A DNA stretch of 45,126 nt from Microcaldota archaeon. Lineage in GTDB: Archaea; Micrarchaeota; Micrarchaeia; Micrarchaeales; CABMGC01. This document shows, in pieces, positions 8,435-17,900 of this stretch. Position 1 is the stretch's first letter; the number at the start of each line of letters is the position of its first letter. The notes under the pieces were generated by a model. That model was not told the origin of the DNA and did not search any database. It saw only the letters and a program-made list of their open reading frames with translations. The stretch lies in the NCBI GenBank assembly GCA_021848065.1, contig JAJZNA010000025.1, positions 1 to 45,126 on the forward strand, in the 5' to 3' direction. The translations under genes were made by a program, and so were the position numbers.

Positions 8435-9736
8435 ATGATAACTGCAAGGTATGTGCGTGAGAACCTTGATGCAATAAGGGAGTCTCTGGCCAGAAGGAAG
8501 GCAGAGTATCCTATTGATGAGATACTGAAGCTTGACGATGATGCGAAGAAGATCACGCAGGAGGCGCAGCAGCTAAGGGCGACGAGGAACAGGGGAAGCC
8601 TTGAGGTCGCTGAGCTCAAGAAGGCGGGAAAGGAGGTTGCTGGATCAAAGATGTCGGAGCTTGCCGCAGTGAAGAACAGGATAGAGGAGATAGAGAAGCA
8701 GCTGCCGGAGTACCAGAACAGGATAGAGTTCCTGCTCATGAACATGCCGAACATACTCCACGAATCTGTGCCTTACGGAAAGGATGACACCGAGAACGTT
8801 GAGATAAAGAAGCACGGAACTGAAGGGCCTAGAAAGAATATCGGGCACGAGGAGGCGCTTAAGAAACTGGGGCTGCTCGACACGGAAAAGGCGGCCGAAG
8901 TGGCTGGATCGCGCTTCTACTACCTTAAGGGAGACCTGGTGATGCTTGAGCAGTCATTGATAAGGTTCACGCTGGACAGGATGATAAAGAAAGGCTACCT
9001 GCCTATAGCGCCACCACTCATGATAAAGAAGAAGTACTACAGGGGTGCAACCGCGTTGGGAGACTTCGAGGAGGTGCTCTACAAGGTGACAGACCCCAAG
9101 GAGGCAGAGGGCAAGGGCAATCTTGAGAGGCTCGATGACGAGCTCTTCCTGATAAGCACATCCGAGCATGCCATAGCAGCAATGCTTGCGAATAATACCT
9201 ACTCCGGAAGCGAGCTTCCGCTCAGGTTCGTGGGCATAAGCCCCAATTTCAGGAGGGAGGCTGGAGCCCACGGAAAGGACACTAAGGGAATATTCAGGGT
9301 TCACCAGTTCTACAAGGTGGAACAATTCGTGGTCTCTAGGCCTGAGGACTCGTGGAAGATATTCGAGGAGATGATGGGCAACGCAGAGGAGATATTCCAG
9401 GCGCTTGGGCTTACATACAGGGTGGTTAACATATGCACAGGGGACATAGGCACCGTGGCCGCCAAGAAGTATGACCTTGAAGTTTACATGCCTTACAGCG
9501 GCAAGTACAGGGAGCTCATATCCTGCTCGAACTGCACGGACTGGCAGTCGCAGAGGCTTGACATAAGATACGATGAGCATGGGGAGAGGAAGTATGCATA
9601 CACGCTTAATTCCACGGCCAGCGGCTCCATAGAGCGTGCCATGGTAGCCATAGTGGAGAACTATCTCAATGATGACGGCACAATAACTGTGCCAGAAGTA
9701 CTTGTGCCGTATATGGGCAAGGACAAGATAGGCTAG
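8435..9736 (+). CDS. serS: Seryl-tRNA synthetase
   Basis: 433 aa; N-terminal coiled-coil arm, class II motifs (SPNFRREAGAHGKDTKGIFRVHQF; ISCSNCTDWQSQRLDIRY; TLNSTA). Confidence 0.97.
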   Translation: MITARYVRENLDAIRESLARRKAEYPIDEILKLDDDAKKITQEAQQLRATRNRGSLEVAELKKAGKEVAGSKMSELAAVKNRIEEIEKQLPEYQNRIEFLLMNMPNILHESVPYGKDDTENVEIKKHGTEGPRKNIGHEEALKKLGLLDTEKAAEVAGSRFYYLKGDLVMLEQSLIRFTLDRMIKKGYLPIAPPLMIKKKYYRGATALGDFEEVLYKVTDPKEAEGKGNLERLDDELFLISTSEHAIAAMLANNTYSGSELPLRFVGISPNFRREAGAHGKDTKGIFRVHQFYKVEQFVVSRPEDSWKIFEEMMGNAEEIFQALGLTYRVVNICTGDIGTVAAKKYDLEVYMPYSGKYRELISCSNCTDWQSQRLDIRYDEHGERKYAYTLNSTASGSIERAMVAIVENYLNDDGTITVPEVLVPYMGKDKIG

Positions 9737-9749
9737 CGGGATGTGCTTA

Positions 9750-10400
9750 ATGGCGGTGAAGGCGCTAGTTATAGACCTTGATGGCACATTGTATCCTCAC
9801 GAAAAGGAGCTGAGCGCAGACATCGCCAGTGCCGAGAGGATAGATAATTATATTGCAAGGCACAGGCTCAGAAAGATAGGAAAGCAGCTTTCCGAAAGGG
9901 AGAGGAAGAGGCTGATAGGGCAGAGGAAGCTTTCCGCACTGATACTAAGAACGTGCGAGGCGTACGATGTCTCCAGGGAGGGGCTGTCCAGATACGCCTA
10001 TGATATAGACCCGGCGGATTATGGCATAGGGAAGGATGCCAGGCTTACACGGCTGCTAGAAAAGGCGGCAAGGAGATACAGGCTATTCCTTTTCACAAAC
10101 GGCTACCCGAACTGGGTAAGGAAGGTGCTCAAGGCAATAGGTATATCAAAGTTCTTCAATCATAAGAACACAGTGCATATGGGAATGCTCATATACGGCA
10201 TAAAGCCGAGTGCGGGTGCATTCAGGGTCCTTGCTGATGCCGCAGGCGTTGACACGGGCGAGATGCTGCTGATAGATGACAGTGCAAAGAACGTTGCGGC
10301 CGCCAAGAGGCTCGGCATGAAGGCCGTACTTGCGCAAGGCAGCGACGGGATGCCCATATACGCTATACTTGAAGAACTTTGCAAAGGCGCGGAGTCATGA
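9750..10400 (+). CDS. HAD-superfamily hydrolase (pyrimidine 5'-nucleotidase-like)
   Basis: ALVIDLDGTLYPHE, LFLFTNGYPNWVRKVL, LLIDDSAKNVAAAKRLGMKAV. Confidence 0.85.
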   Translation: MAVKALVIDLDGTLYPHEKELSADIASAERIDNYIARHRLRKIGKQLSERERKRLIGQRKLSALILRTCEAYDVSREGLSRYAYDIDPADYGIGKDARLTRLLEKAARRYRLFLFTNGYPNWVRKVLKAIGISKFFNHKNTVHMGMLIYGIKPSAGAFRVLADAAGVDTGEMLLIDDSAKNVAAAKRLGMKAVLAQGSDGMPIYAILEELCKGAES

Positions 10401-11590
10401 AGAATGAATATAACATACTAAGGGAGATAAAGAGGCTAAAGACCATAAGGGGTTACGGAACGGAGCTTGTCAGCGTGTACATACCGGCAGGCTTCAACCT
10501 GGCAGAGGAGGTTTCCAGGCTTAGGAACGAACACAGCCAGTCAGGCAACATAAAGTCAAAGTCGGTCAGGAGCAACGTGCAGAGCGCCCTGGACAAGATA
10601 ATGCAGTACCTTAGGCTATACAAGGAGACGCCGAAGAACGGCCTTGCCATATTCGCGGGCAACATATCGGACAATCCGGGCAAGGTGGACATAGAGCTTT
10701 TCTCCATGGAGCCCCCGATACCGCTCAAGATTAACCTTTACAGATGCGACTCCGTCTTCCTGCTGGAGCCTATAGAGACGCTGGTAGGGTCCAAAGACAC
10801 TTACTGCCTGCTCGTTATGGATGGCAGGGAGGCCAGCATAGCCACGCTGAAGGGGTCACACATACAGGTAGTCAAGAAGCTCAACTCCATGGTGCATGCC
10901 AAGGTCAGGAAGGGAGGGCAGTCCGCAGCAAGGTACGAGAGGGTCATAGAGGAGAGCATAGGCCAGTACCACAACAGGGTATCGGACATAATAAACGCAA
11001 CTTACGCTTCAAGCCAGTTCAAGATAAAGGGCCTGGTAGTTGGAGGGCCTGGCCCTGCAAAGGAGAGTTTCATAAAGGACAACACGCTCAACTACCAGAT
11101 CAAGGTCCTTGGGGTGCTTGATACAGGCTACACCGATGAATACGGGCTCCATGAGCTCGTGGAGAAGGCATCGGACCTCCTCAAGGAGCAGGAAGCAGTA
11201 CAGGAGAGGAAGATCATAGAGAGGTTCATGCAGGAGATAGTGAGGAAGGACCTGGCAGTGTACGGGTACGAGGGCACCAAGAAGGCGCTAGAGGCAAAGC
11301 AGGCCAGCACGCTGATACTTAACGATACGCTCCAGCTGGAGGCGGTCACATACAAGTGCAACGCATGCGGAAGCACGATAGAGAGGATGGAGCTTGCAGG
11401 CCACAGGGAGGCCAAGCACGAGGATGGCGGGACGCTCACGATAGTGGCCGTGAAAGACGCCATAGAGGAGCTTATAGACATGGCCGATAAGACCGGGGCC
11501 GAGACCGTCTTCGTCTCAAGCGAGAGTTCGTACGGAAAGGAGTTCATGATGGGCTTCAAAGGTATCGGCGCACTGCTGAGATACCGTTAA
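10397..11590 (+). CDS. prf1: Peptide chain release factor aRF1
   Basis: NIKS motif (SGNIKSKSVR), GGQ motif (KGGQSAARYERVIEE), zinc-ribbon CNACGS; ATG overlaps the upstream stop. Confidence 0.96.
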   Translation: MKNEYNILREIKRLKTIRGYGTELVSVYIPAGFNLAEEVSRLRNEHSQSGNIKSKSVRSNVQSALDKIMQYLRLYKETPKNGLAIFAGNISDNPGKVDIELFSMEPPIPLKINLYRCDSVFLLEPIETLVGSKDTYCLLVMDGREASIATLKGSHIQVVKKLNSMVHAKVRKGGQSAARYERVIEESIGQYHNRVSDIINATYASSQFKIKGLVVGGPGPAKESFIKDNTLNYQIKVLGVLDTGYTDEYGLHELVEKASDLLKEQEAVQERKIIERFMQEIVRKDLAVYGYEGTKKALEAKQASTLILNDTLQLEAVTYKCNACGSTIERMELAGHREAKHEDGGTLTIVAVKDAIEELIDMADKTGAETVFVSSESSYGKEFMMGFKGIGALLRYR

Positions 11591-11695
11591 AAAGCGCGGA
11601 AGGCACCAGACGTACTGCCACTATTCGCTGGTGCGCCCTGCATTTTTAAACGTTGTCGTACAATTAATCTGCGGTGTGGAATCAAGGTGATAGGA

Positions 11696-11944
11696 ATGGG
11701 TCGAAAAGAATTTAGTCTGTACGAGATTGAACAATTCATAAGGGAGGCTGGAGCTGAAAAAGTGACTGAGGATGCTGTAAGGGACCTTGAACGCGAGATA
11801 GAGAAGCTTGCCAACACGCTCGCAAAGAAGGCCAAGGTGTATGCAGAGCACGCGGGGAGGAAGAAGCTGATAAGGACTTCTGATGTGAAGCTTACGCTAA
11901 AGCAGGACTATGTTATGCCTATCACAGGAAGCCGTAAAGCTTGA
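11696..11944 (+). CDS. Archaeal histone-fold protein
   Basis: RKEFSLYEIEQFIREAGAEKVTEDAVRDLEREIEKLANTLAKKAKVYAEHAGRKKLIRTSDVKLTLKQ; AGGTGAT just upstream of the ATG. Confidence 0.9.
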   Translation: MGRKEFSLYEIEQFIREAGAEKVTEDAVRDLEREIEKLANTLAKKAKVYAEHAGRKKLIRTSDVKLTLKQDYVMPITGSRKA

Positions 11945-12959
11945 GCAGAAGCCCTGCAACAACGAAGACGCCTTCGAGAAGGGTAATGTATGCAGATACC
12001 TCGACCTCGTTTGCGCGCTTGAGGTTCATGACAAGATGGGTAAGGCTGTATATCTTTTTTCCATATGGCGCCTTGAAGGTGCCATCCTTCTGCCTTATGC
12101 CAAGATCAGTTACCTTGAATTTCCTGCGCAGATGCAGCACAAACTCTATTATCCATGGCAGGAATACTATTGCTCCGAAGACTTCGGCGTTGCCCATCAC
12201 CATTATTGCAACGAATGTACCGCCAACTGCGTACGTGAAGCTGTCCCCGGGAATTATCTTTGAGCGGTAGAGATTGAACGGGAGGAATCCTAGTATGGAG
12301 ATGAACAGCAATGCAGATAGAAGGGTGCCCATGCTGTTTCCGTACACTAAAGAGTAGATCAGGAGCCCTAGTGCTGCAACAACCGTAGTGCCCGGCTGCA
12401 ATCCATCGAATCCTCCCAGTAGGTTAACGGCGTTTGAGACGAACACCACTGCAAGAGGTATTATCACAAGAGGGTAAAAATATCCGAAAGATACGCTACC
12501 CACAAAAGGCAGCGATATGTGGCTCACTCCGGCATTTATGGCCATGAGCGGAAGAGCCCCTACCAGGGTCAGTATGGGCTTCTGCCACTGCTTAAGCCCT
12601 TTGCGTATGTCCTTCATGTCTGTGGACTGCACCCTCTGCGACTTCACGTTTATGTCATCAAGGAACCCTACCATTGCTATGAGCACTATGGACAATGATA
12701 CGGCAAGAAGCTGCGCAACGTTCAGTATGGGGCGGTAGACGAAGCTGGCACCGAATGTGTAAGTCAATATGCCCAGAGTTATGGCGAATGCCACGGCAAG
12801 TCCGCCGCTGCTTGCTATCCTTATGGCCTTTCCCTTGTTCCTGTCCTCGGCGATTATGCCTGCTCCGTAAAGGTAATCTATCAGGAACTTTGTCCCGAAG
12901 TATGATGCGAACAGCGTTATCGCTGCAGGAACTATTAGGGTAAGATACGAATCGTACAT
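11922..12959 (-). CDS. Polyprenyl-phosphate GlcNAc-1-phosphate transferase-like protein (MraY/WecA/AglH family)
   Basis: 345 aa multi-TM; GFLDDINVKSQ, NAVNLLGGFDGLQPG, IIPGDSFTYAVGGTF. Confidence 0.88.
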   Translation of the reverse strand: MYDSYLTLIVPAAITLFASYFGTKFLIDYLYGAGIIAEDRNKGKAIRIASSGGLAVAFAITLGILTYTFGASFVYRPILNVAQLLAVSLSIVLIAMVGFLDDINVKSQRVQSTDMKDIRKGLKQWQKPILTLVGALPLMAINAGVSHISLPFVGSVSFGYFYPLVIIPLAVVFVSNAVNLLGGFDGLQPGTTVVAALGLLIYSLVYGNSMGTLLSALLFISILGFLPFNLYRSKIIPGDSFTYAVGGTFVAIMVMGNAEVFGAIVFLPWIIEFVLHLRRKFKVTDLGIRQKDGTFKAPYGKKIYSLTHLVMNLKRANEVEVSAYITLLEGVFVVAGLLLKLYGFL

Positions 12960-13030
12960 TGATAGTGTTAAGAAAGATAGCCTATAAAAACGCTTTCAAA
13001 TAAACCTAAATATGCCGGATTGGTGGATGC

Positions 13031-14110
13031 ATGCTCGCCGTTTACGTTTACATCGCCTTCTCAGTGCTCGTCTTCCTTGGAATGTTCGCAATAGACTTCG
13101 CCCCCAGGGAGCATGGAAAGGCAGCTGCCGTGCGCAAGAGGTTCTTTCCGCGCACGCTGGTTATAGTCCCATGCCGCGGAGTGGATCGCGGAATGGAAGA
13201 GAACCTGAAGTCCATAGGCTGGCAGGATTACCCAAACTACGAGGTGGTTGCGGTTGTGGATTCAAAGTCTGACCCAGCCTCGCAGTGCATATCTAAGGCA
13301 GGGATGCGCGCCATTCATTCTGGATACAGAGGAGGGAAGAGCAGCGGAAAGGTCTTTGCCATACTCTTCGCAATCAGGAAGTTCAGGGACTTTGATGTGT
13401 ACGTTATAGCGGATTCCGATATAAGGGTGGAGAAGAACTGGCTTGCAAACCTCGTGGCACCTCTAGCCTCTGGCGCAGTGGGAGTATCCACCTCATTCCC
13501 CAAGTTCGTTCCCGAAGGAGGTGCATGGTCAAAGGTCAAGATGCTGTGGGGATTTGCAGGGCAGGGAATGATGGAATCTAGGAGGACTAGGTTTGGATGG
13601 GGAGGATCGCTTGCTTTCAGGAAGGAATTGATGGACAGGGAGGCCATAAGGATTCTTTCTAGTTCCAAGTATGCAGTTTCTGATGATATTTCGATAACAA
13701 AGGCGGCTAGGGGAAGAGGCCTGGGGATTGCGTACGTGAAGGATGCGCAGCCGCAGGTGCACTCGGCTGACGACCTGCGCACGTTTGCAGAGTGGTCGAC
13801 AAGGCAGACTGCGCTAAGCATACTGGGCTACAGGAACAACCTCTACTTCGGCATAGCGTTCTATTCCGCTGAGATACTGCTCATGGCGTCTGGAATCGCC
13901 CTCTCATATGCAATATCTCCTGTATTCGTGCTTATGCTAGTGCACTTGGCCAAGAGCGAATGGAAGACCATGGAGAGGGCTGGAAGCCTGGACCCGGCCA
14001 TAGCGCTCATGGTGCCTGCCATGCCATTCATATACCTGATCAACCTCGCTGCAGCTGCAAGAATGAAGAAGATAACTTGGAGAGGGAGGAGCTACAGCCT
14101 TAGGAGCTAG
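13031..14110 (+). CDS. Family 2 glycosyltransferase, membrane-associated
   Basis: TLVIVPCRGVDRGMEENLKSIGWQDYPNYEVVAVVDS, DVYVIADSDIRVEKNW, VSDDISITKAARGRG; C-terminal TM segments. Confidence 0.9.
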   Translation: MLAVYVYIAFSVLVFLGMFAIDFAPREHGKAAAVRKRFFPRTLVIVPCRGVDRGMEENLKSIGWQDYPNYEVVAVVDSKSDPASQCISKAGMRAIHSGYRGGKSSGKVFAILFAIRKFRDFDVYVIADSDIRVEKNWLANLVAPLASGAVGVSTSFPKFVPEGGAWSKVKMLWGFAGQGMMESRRTRFGWGGSLAFRKELMDREAIRILSSSKYAVSDDISITKAARGRGLGIAYVKDAQPQVHSADDLRTFAEWSTRQTALSILGYRNNLYFGIAFYSAEILLMASGIALSYAISPVFVLMLVHLAKSEWKTMERAGSLDPAIALMVPAMPFIYLINLAAAARMKKITWRGRSYSLRS

Positions 14111-16652
14111 GCGATGCGTTCGCCCCCATGAAGCGCGTATTGGCTTCTATCATCTCAAGCGTGTTTGCAAGTGCATGTGAGATGTCATCCCTCCAGTTGG
14201 CTTTCGCACTGAAGAATCTGGACACCTCCGCCCGGTCCTTATTGGTATCTAGTCCTGCAAGGTTATCTACATATCTGCCGAGCATGTGGGTTCCGCTAGC
14301 ATGCCTCTTAAGAAGCGACCTCCAGTTGGCCTCGGTCCACTCCAGCATTATCTTCCTTCCTACGGGATTCGATGAGCATATCGCAGGTATGATGTAAGAG
14401 TCCTGCAGCCTTACATTTTCAGAATCGGAATATTCCAGCGACCTTGCCAGCAGGCCCCTGTCCTTGAACATTGCAAGAGCGGCCAGGAGGCGTATCTTCT
14501 CCTCTGGAACGGATTCCCTCTCGTACCTCTTTGTTAGCACGTGTGCAACTCCCTTACCCTCGTTCCATGCGACTATGCGGTACACTGCGCCCCTTATGTT
14601 GGTATCTATCTCGCTACCCTTATCTACGAATGACCAGAACATCTCAGAGGCAATCTTGCCTACGGAGTCGTTGCCAAGCATCGCTGAAGCCATCAGGGCT
14701 GAAGGTCTAAGGAGAGTATCGTGAGGGGCCTCGCCTTTTGCAACCTTCCAGCCGAGCCTGTCCACAAGCTTATTTGAGTATTCAAGCGCAAGCCGGTCTA
14801 CAGACTTGTCCGGGGAGTAGTAGAGCAGGTTATGGAGCCCGTTGAGGTGGCCGAGTATGCTCGCGCTGAGCGGGTACTTGGCATCCATGCAGAAGCTCTC
14901 CACGAAATCCAGGTATCCCTTTACAGGCGTCCTGCCTGACCTGGCGAGGGCGAAGACATCATTCTCTATCCCCCATGAATCTGCAGGGGGCATCTGCCCC
15001 TTCCTTATCCTTTCTCCCAGAATGCTGAGCTCGGGCTCGTCGTAGCTGACGCGGTAGAGCCCATTCTGGCCTGAATTTATCTTGATCCATGGGCTTTTCC
15101 CGGCAGAGATGCGCGCAGCCTTTCCAGCCATGAGGGTTGTGCTCTCCTTGCCCTGCAGGGAGTAGTTGATTGGTATAGGCCAGGTAGACTGGTCCCTTGA
15201 ACCCTTAAGCAGGAAGTACCTTGACTGGCTCAGACTTACCGAACCTCCCCTCCTCGATGCCTGAACAATAGGGTATCCGGGCGTGTCTGTCCAGAACTTG
15301 GCGACCGAATATATGTCCAGCGACTTCCCGCGGCCCTTGGCAGACCTATCCACGGCCTTCCAAAGGTCGTACTTGGTTGCATTTGAATATGAATTTTCGC
15401 GCAGGTACTCCCTGAGGCCGTCCCTGAAAACAGTCTCTCCCGCATAGTGCTCCATCATGTTCAGCACCGTGCCACCCTTCTCGTAGCTTATCTCATCGAA
15501 GAGCTGGTCTATCTCGGACGGAGACCTTACCTGCACGCTTATCGGATGGGTGGACTTGAGCTGGTCAGCGGCAAAGGCCGTGGCGATAGTGTCGCGCAGG
15601 TACTCTATTTTCACGTTCCACTCCGGGAAGACATGGTCATCTGCCTTGGATGCCATGAACGTCGCAAAGCTCTCGTTGAGCCAGAGGTCGTTCCACCAGC
15701 GCATCGTGACAAGGTCCCCGAACCATTGATGCGCAAGTTCGTGGGCTATAACTTCAGCTACGCGCTGCTTCCCAGCAAGCGACGTTTTCTCGTCTGCGAG
15801 AAGTGCGGTCTCCCTGAAGGTTATTGCGCCCCAATTCTCCATGGCCCCTGCTGCGAAGTCTGGGATGCTTATAAGGTCCACCTTTGGAAGTGGATAGGCT
15901 ATGCCAAAATAGTCCTCATAGAACTTTATCAGCTTGATTGCATATTCCAACGGAAGCCTTGCCATCGGCTTGCGTCCTGGAATGGTGAGCACACGTACCT
16001 TGGTCTTGCCGCACATGGCCTCTACGCTGTCATAATTGCCTACGCCCAAATACACAAGGTACGTTGACATCCTTGGCGTCTCCTCGAACCTCACCGCCTT
16101 TGTCTTTCCGTCTAAGGCGGAGGTGCTCCTGATAGGCATGTTCGAGACGCACTCCATCGATTTGCCCACCGTCAGCGTGATATCGAATGTTGCCTTGAAG
16201 GCAGGTTCGTCGAAACATGGGAAGGCATTCCTCGCATTTGCGGCCTCGAACTGGGTAGTCAGGAGAAATCGCTCGGACTTCCCATGCACATACCGGCTCC
16301 TGTAGAAGCCGTACATACGGTCATTGTTTATTCCGGTGAATGCCATGCGTATGGAGATCTTACCGCTGACGGGTGCCTTCAGCTCCAGGCCTATACGCTG
16401 CTTCTCCTTGTAATATCTGACAGTTGCCCCGTTCGCATGGCCGTTTAGGTATACGGCAGCTGAGTTTATCTCAAGCTCGGAGGCATTGAGCAGTATGCTG
16501 CGCGTAGGCTTTTTCACGTCGGCATCTATCTCCACTGTGCCATCGTACTTGAATGTCTTCATGTCGGGCTTGAAGTTGAGGACGTACCTTGAAGGTACGA
16601 CATTGTCTCCAAGCGTCTCGTAGTCTACATTATCTTCAGAATATTCTTTCAT
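14100..16652 (-). CDS. M1 family zinc aminopeptidase (aminopeptidase N / tricorn-interacting-factor like)
   Basis: GAMENWGAITFRE, HELAHQWFGDLVTMRWWNDLWLNESFA. Confidence 0.97.
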   Translation of the reverse strand: MKEYSEDNVDYETLGDNVVPSRYVLNFKPDMKTFKYDGTVEIDADVKKPTRSILLNASELEINSAAVYLNGHANGATVRYYKEKQRIGLELKAPVSGKISIRMAFTGINNDRMYGFYRSRYVHGKSERFLLTTQFEAANARNAFPCFDEPAFKATFDITLTVGKSMECVSNMPIRSTSALDGKTKAVRFEETPRMSTYLVYLGVGNYDSVEAMCGKTKVRVLTIPGRKPMARLPLEYAIKLIKFYEDYFGIAYPLPKVDLISIPDFAAGAMENWGAITFRETALLADEKTSLAGKQRVAEVIAHELAHQWFGDLVTMRWWNDLWLNESFATFMASKADDHVFPEWNVKIEYLRDTIATAFAADQLKSTHPISVQVRSPSEIDQLFDEISYEKGGTVLNMMEHYAGETVFRDGLREYLRENSYSNATKYDLWKAVDRSAKGRGKSLDIYSVAKFWTDTPGYPIVQASRRGGSVSLSQSRYFLLKGSRDQSTWPIPINYSLQGKESTTLMAGKAARISAGKSPWIKINSGQNGLYRVSYDEPELSILGERIRKGQMPPADSWGIENDVFALARSGRTPVKGYLDFVESFCMDAKYPLSASILGHLNGLHNLLYYSPDKSVDRLALEYSNKLVDRLGWKVAKGEAPHDTLLRPSALMASAMLGNDSVGKIASEMFWSFVDKGSEIDTNIRGAVYRIVAWNEGKGVAHVLTKRYERESVPEEKIRLLAALAMFKDRGLLARSLEYSDSENVRLQDSYIIPAICSSNPVGRKIMLEWTEANWRSLLKRHASGTHMLGRYVDNLAGLDTNKDRAEVSRFFSAKANWRDDISHALANTLEMIEANTRFMGANASPSS

Positions 16653-16653
16653 G

Positions 16654-17121
16654 CTAATCTTCCTGAGCTTCCAGATCCTTAATGGACTTTATTATTTCCT
16701 TCTCATGACCCAGAGGAGTCACTTTTGGGAATATCTTAGCTATCCTGCCCTTTTCATCAATTATGTAGGTCTTCCTCAGCGTCCCCGGGCCGAACACCCC
16801 GCGGTTACCATACGCGTCGTACTTCTTGATTGTCTCCCCTGATGCGTCTGAGAGGAGGAGGAATTTAAGCCCGTACTTTTGTACGAATTTGCAGTGCGAC
16901 TCGTATCCATCCTTGCTTACTCCAACAACTGACGCGCCCAGGGAAGCCAGTTCCTTCGTCTTCGAGTTGAATCCTTTTGCCTCGATTGTGCAGCCTGGGG
17001 TGTCGTCCTTTGGATAGAAGTATAGAACAAGATACCTTCCCTTGAATTCGGATATGCTGTGTGGCTTTCCATCAGACCCTTCGAGGCTGAATGATGGAGC
17101 AATAGAGCCTTCTGATAACAT
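16654..17121 (-). CDS. Peroxiredoxin (Bcp/PrxQ type)
   Basis: YLVLYFYPKDDTPGCTIEAKGFN; FGPGTLRKTYIIDEKGRI. Confidence 0.95.
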   Translation of the reverse strand: MLSEGSIAPSFSLEGSDGKPHSISEFKGRYLVLYFYPKDDTPGCTIEAKGFNSKTKELASLGASVVGVSKDGYESHCKFVQKYGLKFLLLSDASGETIKKYDAYGNRGVFGPGTLRKTYIIDEKGRIAKIFPKVTPLGHEKEIIKSIKDLEAQED

Positions 17122-17210
17122 ACCTACCGTTGTGATATCCCAGCAAAAACATATAAAAGTTATTACAGATATAATTATCTGCGGCGGTTTCTCTCAAAAG
17201 CCAGGGTGTC

Positions 17211-17900
17211 TTGACGTTCTCTAAATTTTTAAGCAGTATCCTTGGAGGCAAGAAGGGTAAGGGTAGCGAAGTCACGATAACTTCTGTGAACATAAAGTTC
17301 CTTGGAGGCACGCACAGCCTCGGCGGCCTTACGCCCTCTGGCGAGACGTTCGAGTATGTGATACCCTTCCAGAACAGGATGGGGAGCGATATGCTACCGG
17401 ATAGCCTGAAGGGGCCGAGCGTAAGAATCAGTAAGATAATGCTGGGGCCTCCGTTCGAGCTGGTGAGCGTAGAGCCTTCACTGCCGGTGGATGTGCAATA
17501 TAAGTCAAAGATCTCTTTCAAGCTAAGGATAAAGACGCCTTCGATGGCATACAACGGACCCATGTCAGTGGACTTCGGAAACGATTCGGCAGGGAACATA
17601 GCAGTGAATGTGCACAAAGTCATACTGCGCAGGGGAGAGAACTCTGTTGAGCTGGAGAACTCCGAGATTGTAGCGACAATGCAGAAGTCGCAGGTGTTCA
17701 GAAAGGAGATACAGCTTTACCAGATAATGAGCCTCAACGACACACTGAAGTCCGTTGAAGTTAGCGCTCCGTTCGAGCTGGTGAGCGTAGAGCCTTCACT
17801 GCCGGTGGTAGCAGACAGGAAGGATAGCTACATGATAAGCGTTTATATTAAGGCTCCGCAAGCCAGCTATTCCGGAGATATGGAGATAAGACTGAGTTGA
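17211..17900 (+). CDS. Uncharacterised protein with duplicated beta-rich (Ig-like?) module
   Basis: 229 aa, TTG start; PFELVSVEPSLPV occurs twice; stop overlaps the next gene. Confidence 0.7.
   Translation: MTFSKFLSSILGGKKGKGSEVTITSVNIKFLGGTHSLGGLTPSGETFEYVIPFQNRMGSDMLPDSLKGPSVRISKIMLGPPFELVSVEPSLPVDVQYKSKISFKLRIKTPSMAYNGPMSVDFGNDSAGNIAVNVHKVILRRGENSVELENSEIVATMQKSQVFRKEIQLYQIMSLNDTLKSVEVSAPFELVSVEPSLPVVADRKDSYMISVYIKAPQASYSGDMEIRLS
17449..17490 (+). repeat. Exact 42-bp direct repeat, copy A (copy B 17767-17808)
   Basis: ctccgttcgagctggtgagcgtagagccttcactgccggtgg in both places. Confidence 0.95.
17767..17808 (+). repeat. Exact 42-bp direct repeat, copy B
   Basis: Identical to 17449-17490, offset 318 bp (106 codons). 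Confidence 0.95.

Noticed and set aside
15447-16067. 206-aa plus-strand ORF antisense to the aminopeptidase
   Set aside because: Overlaps HEXXH/GAMEN-encoding region of a confident M1 peptidase.
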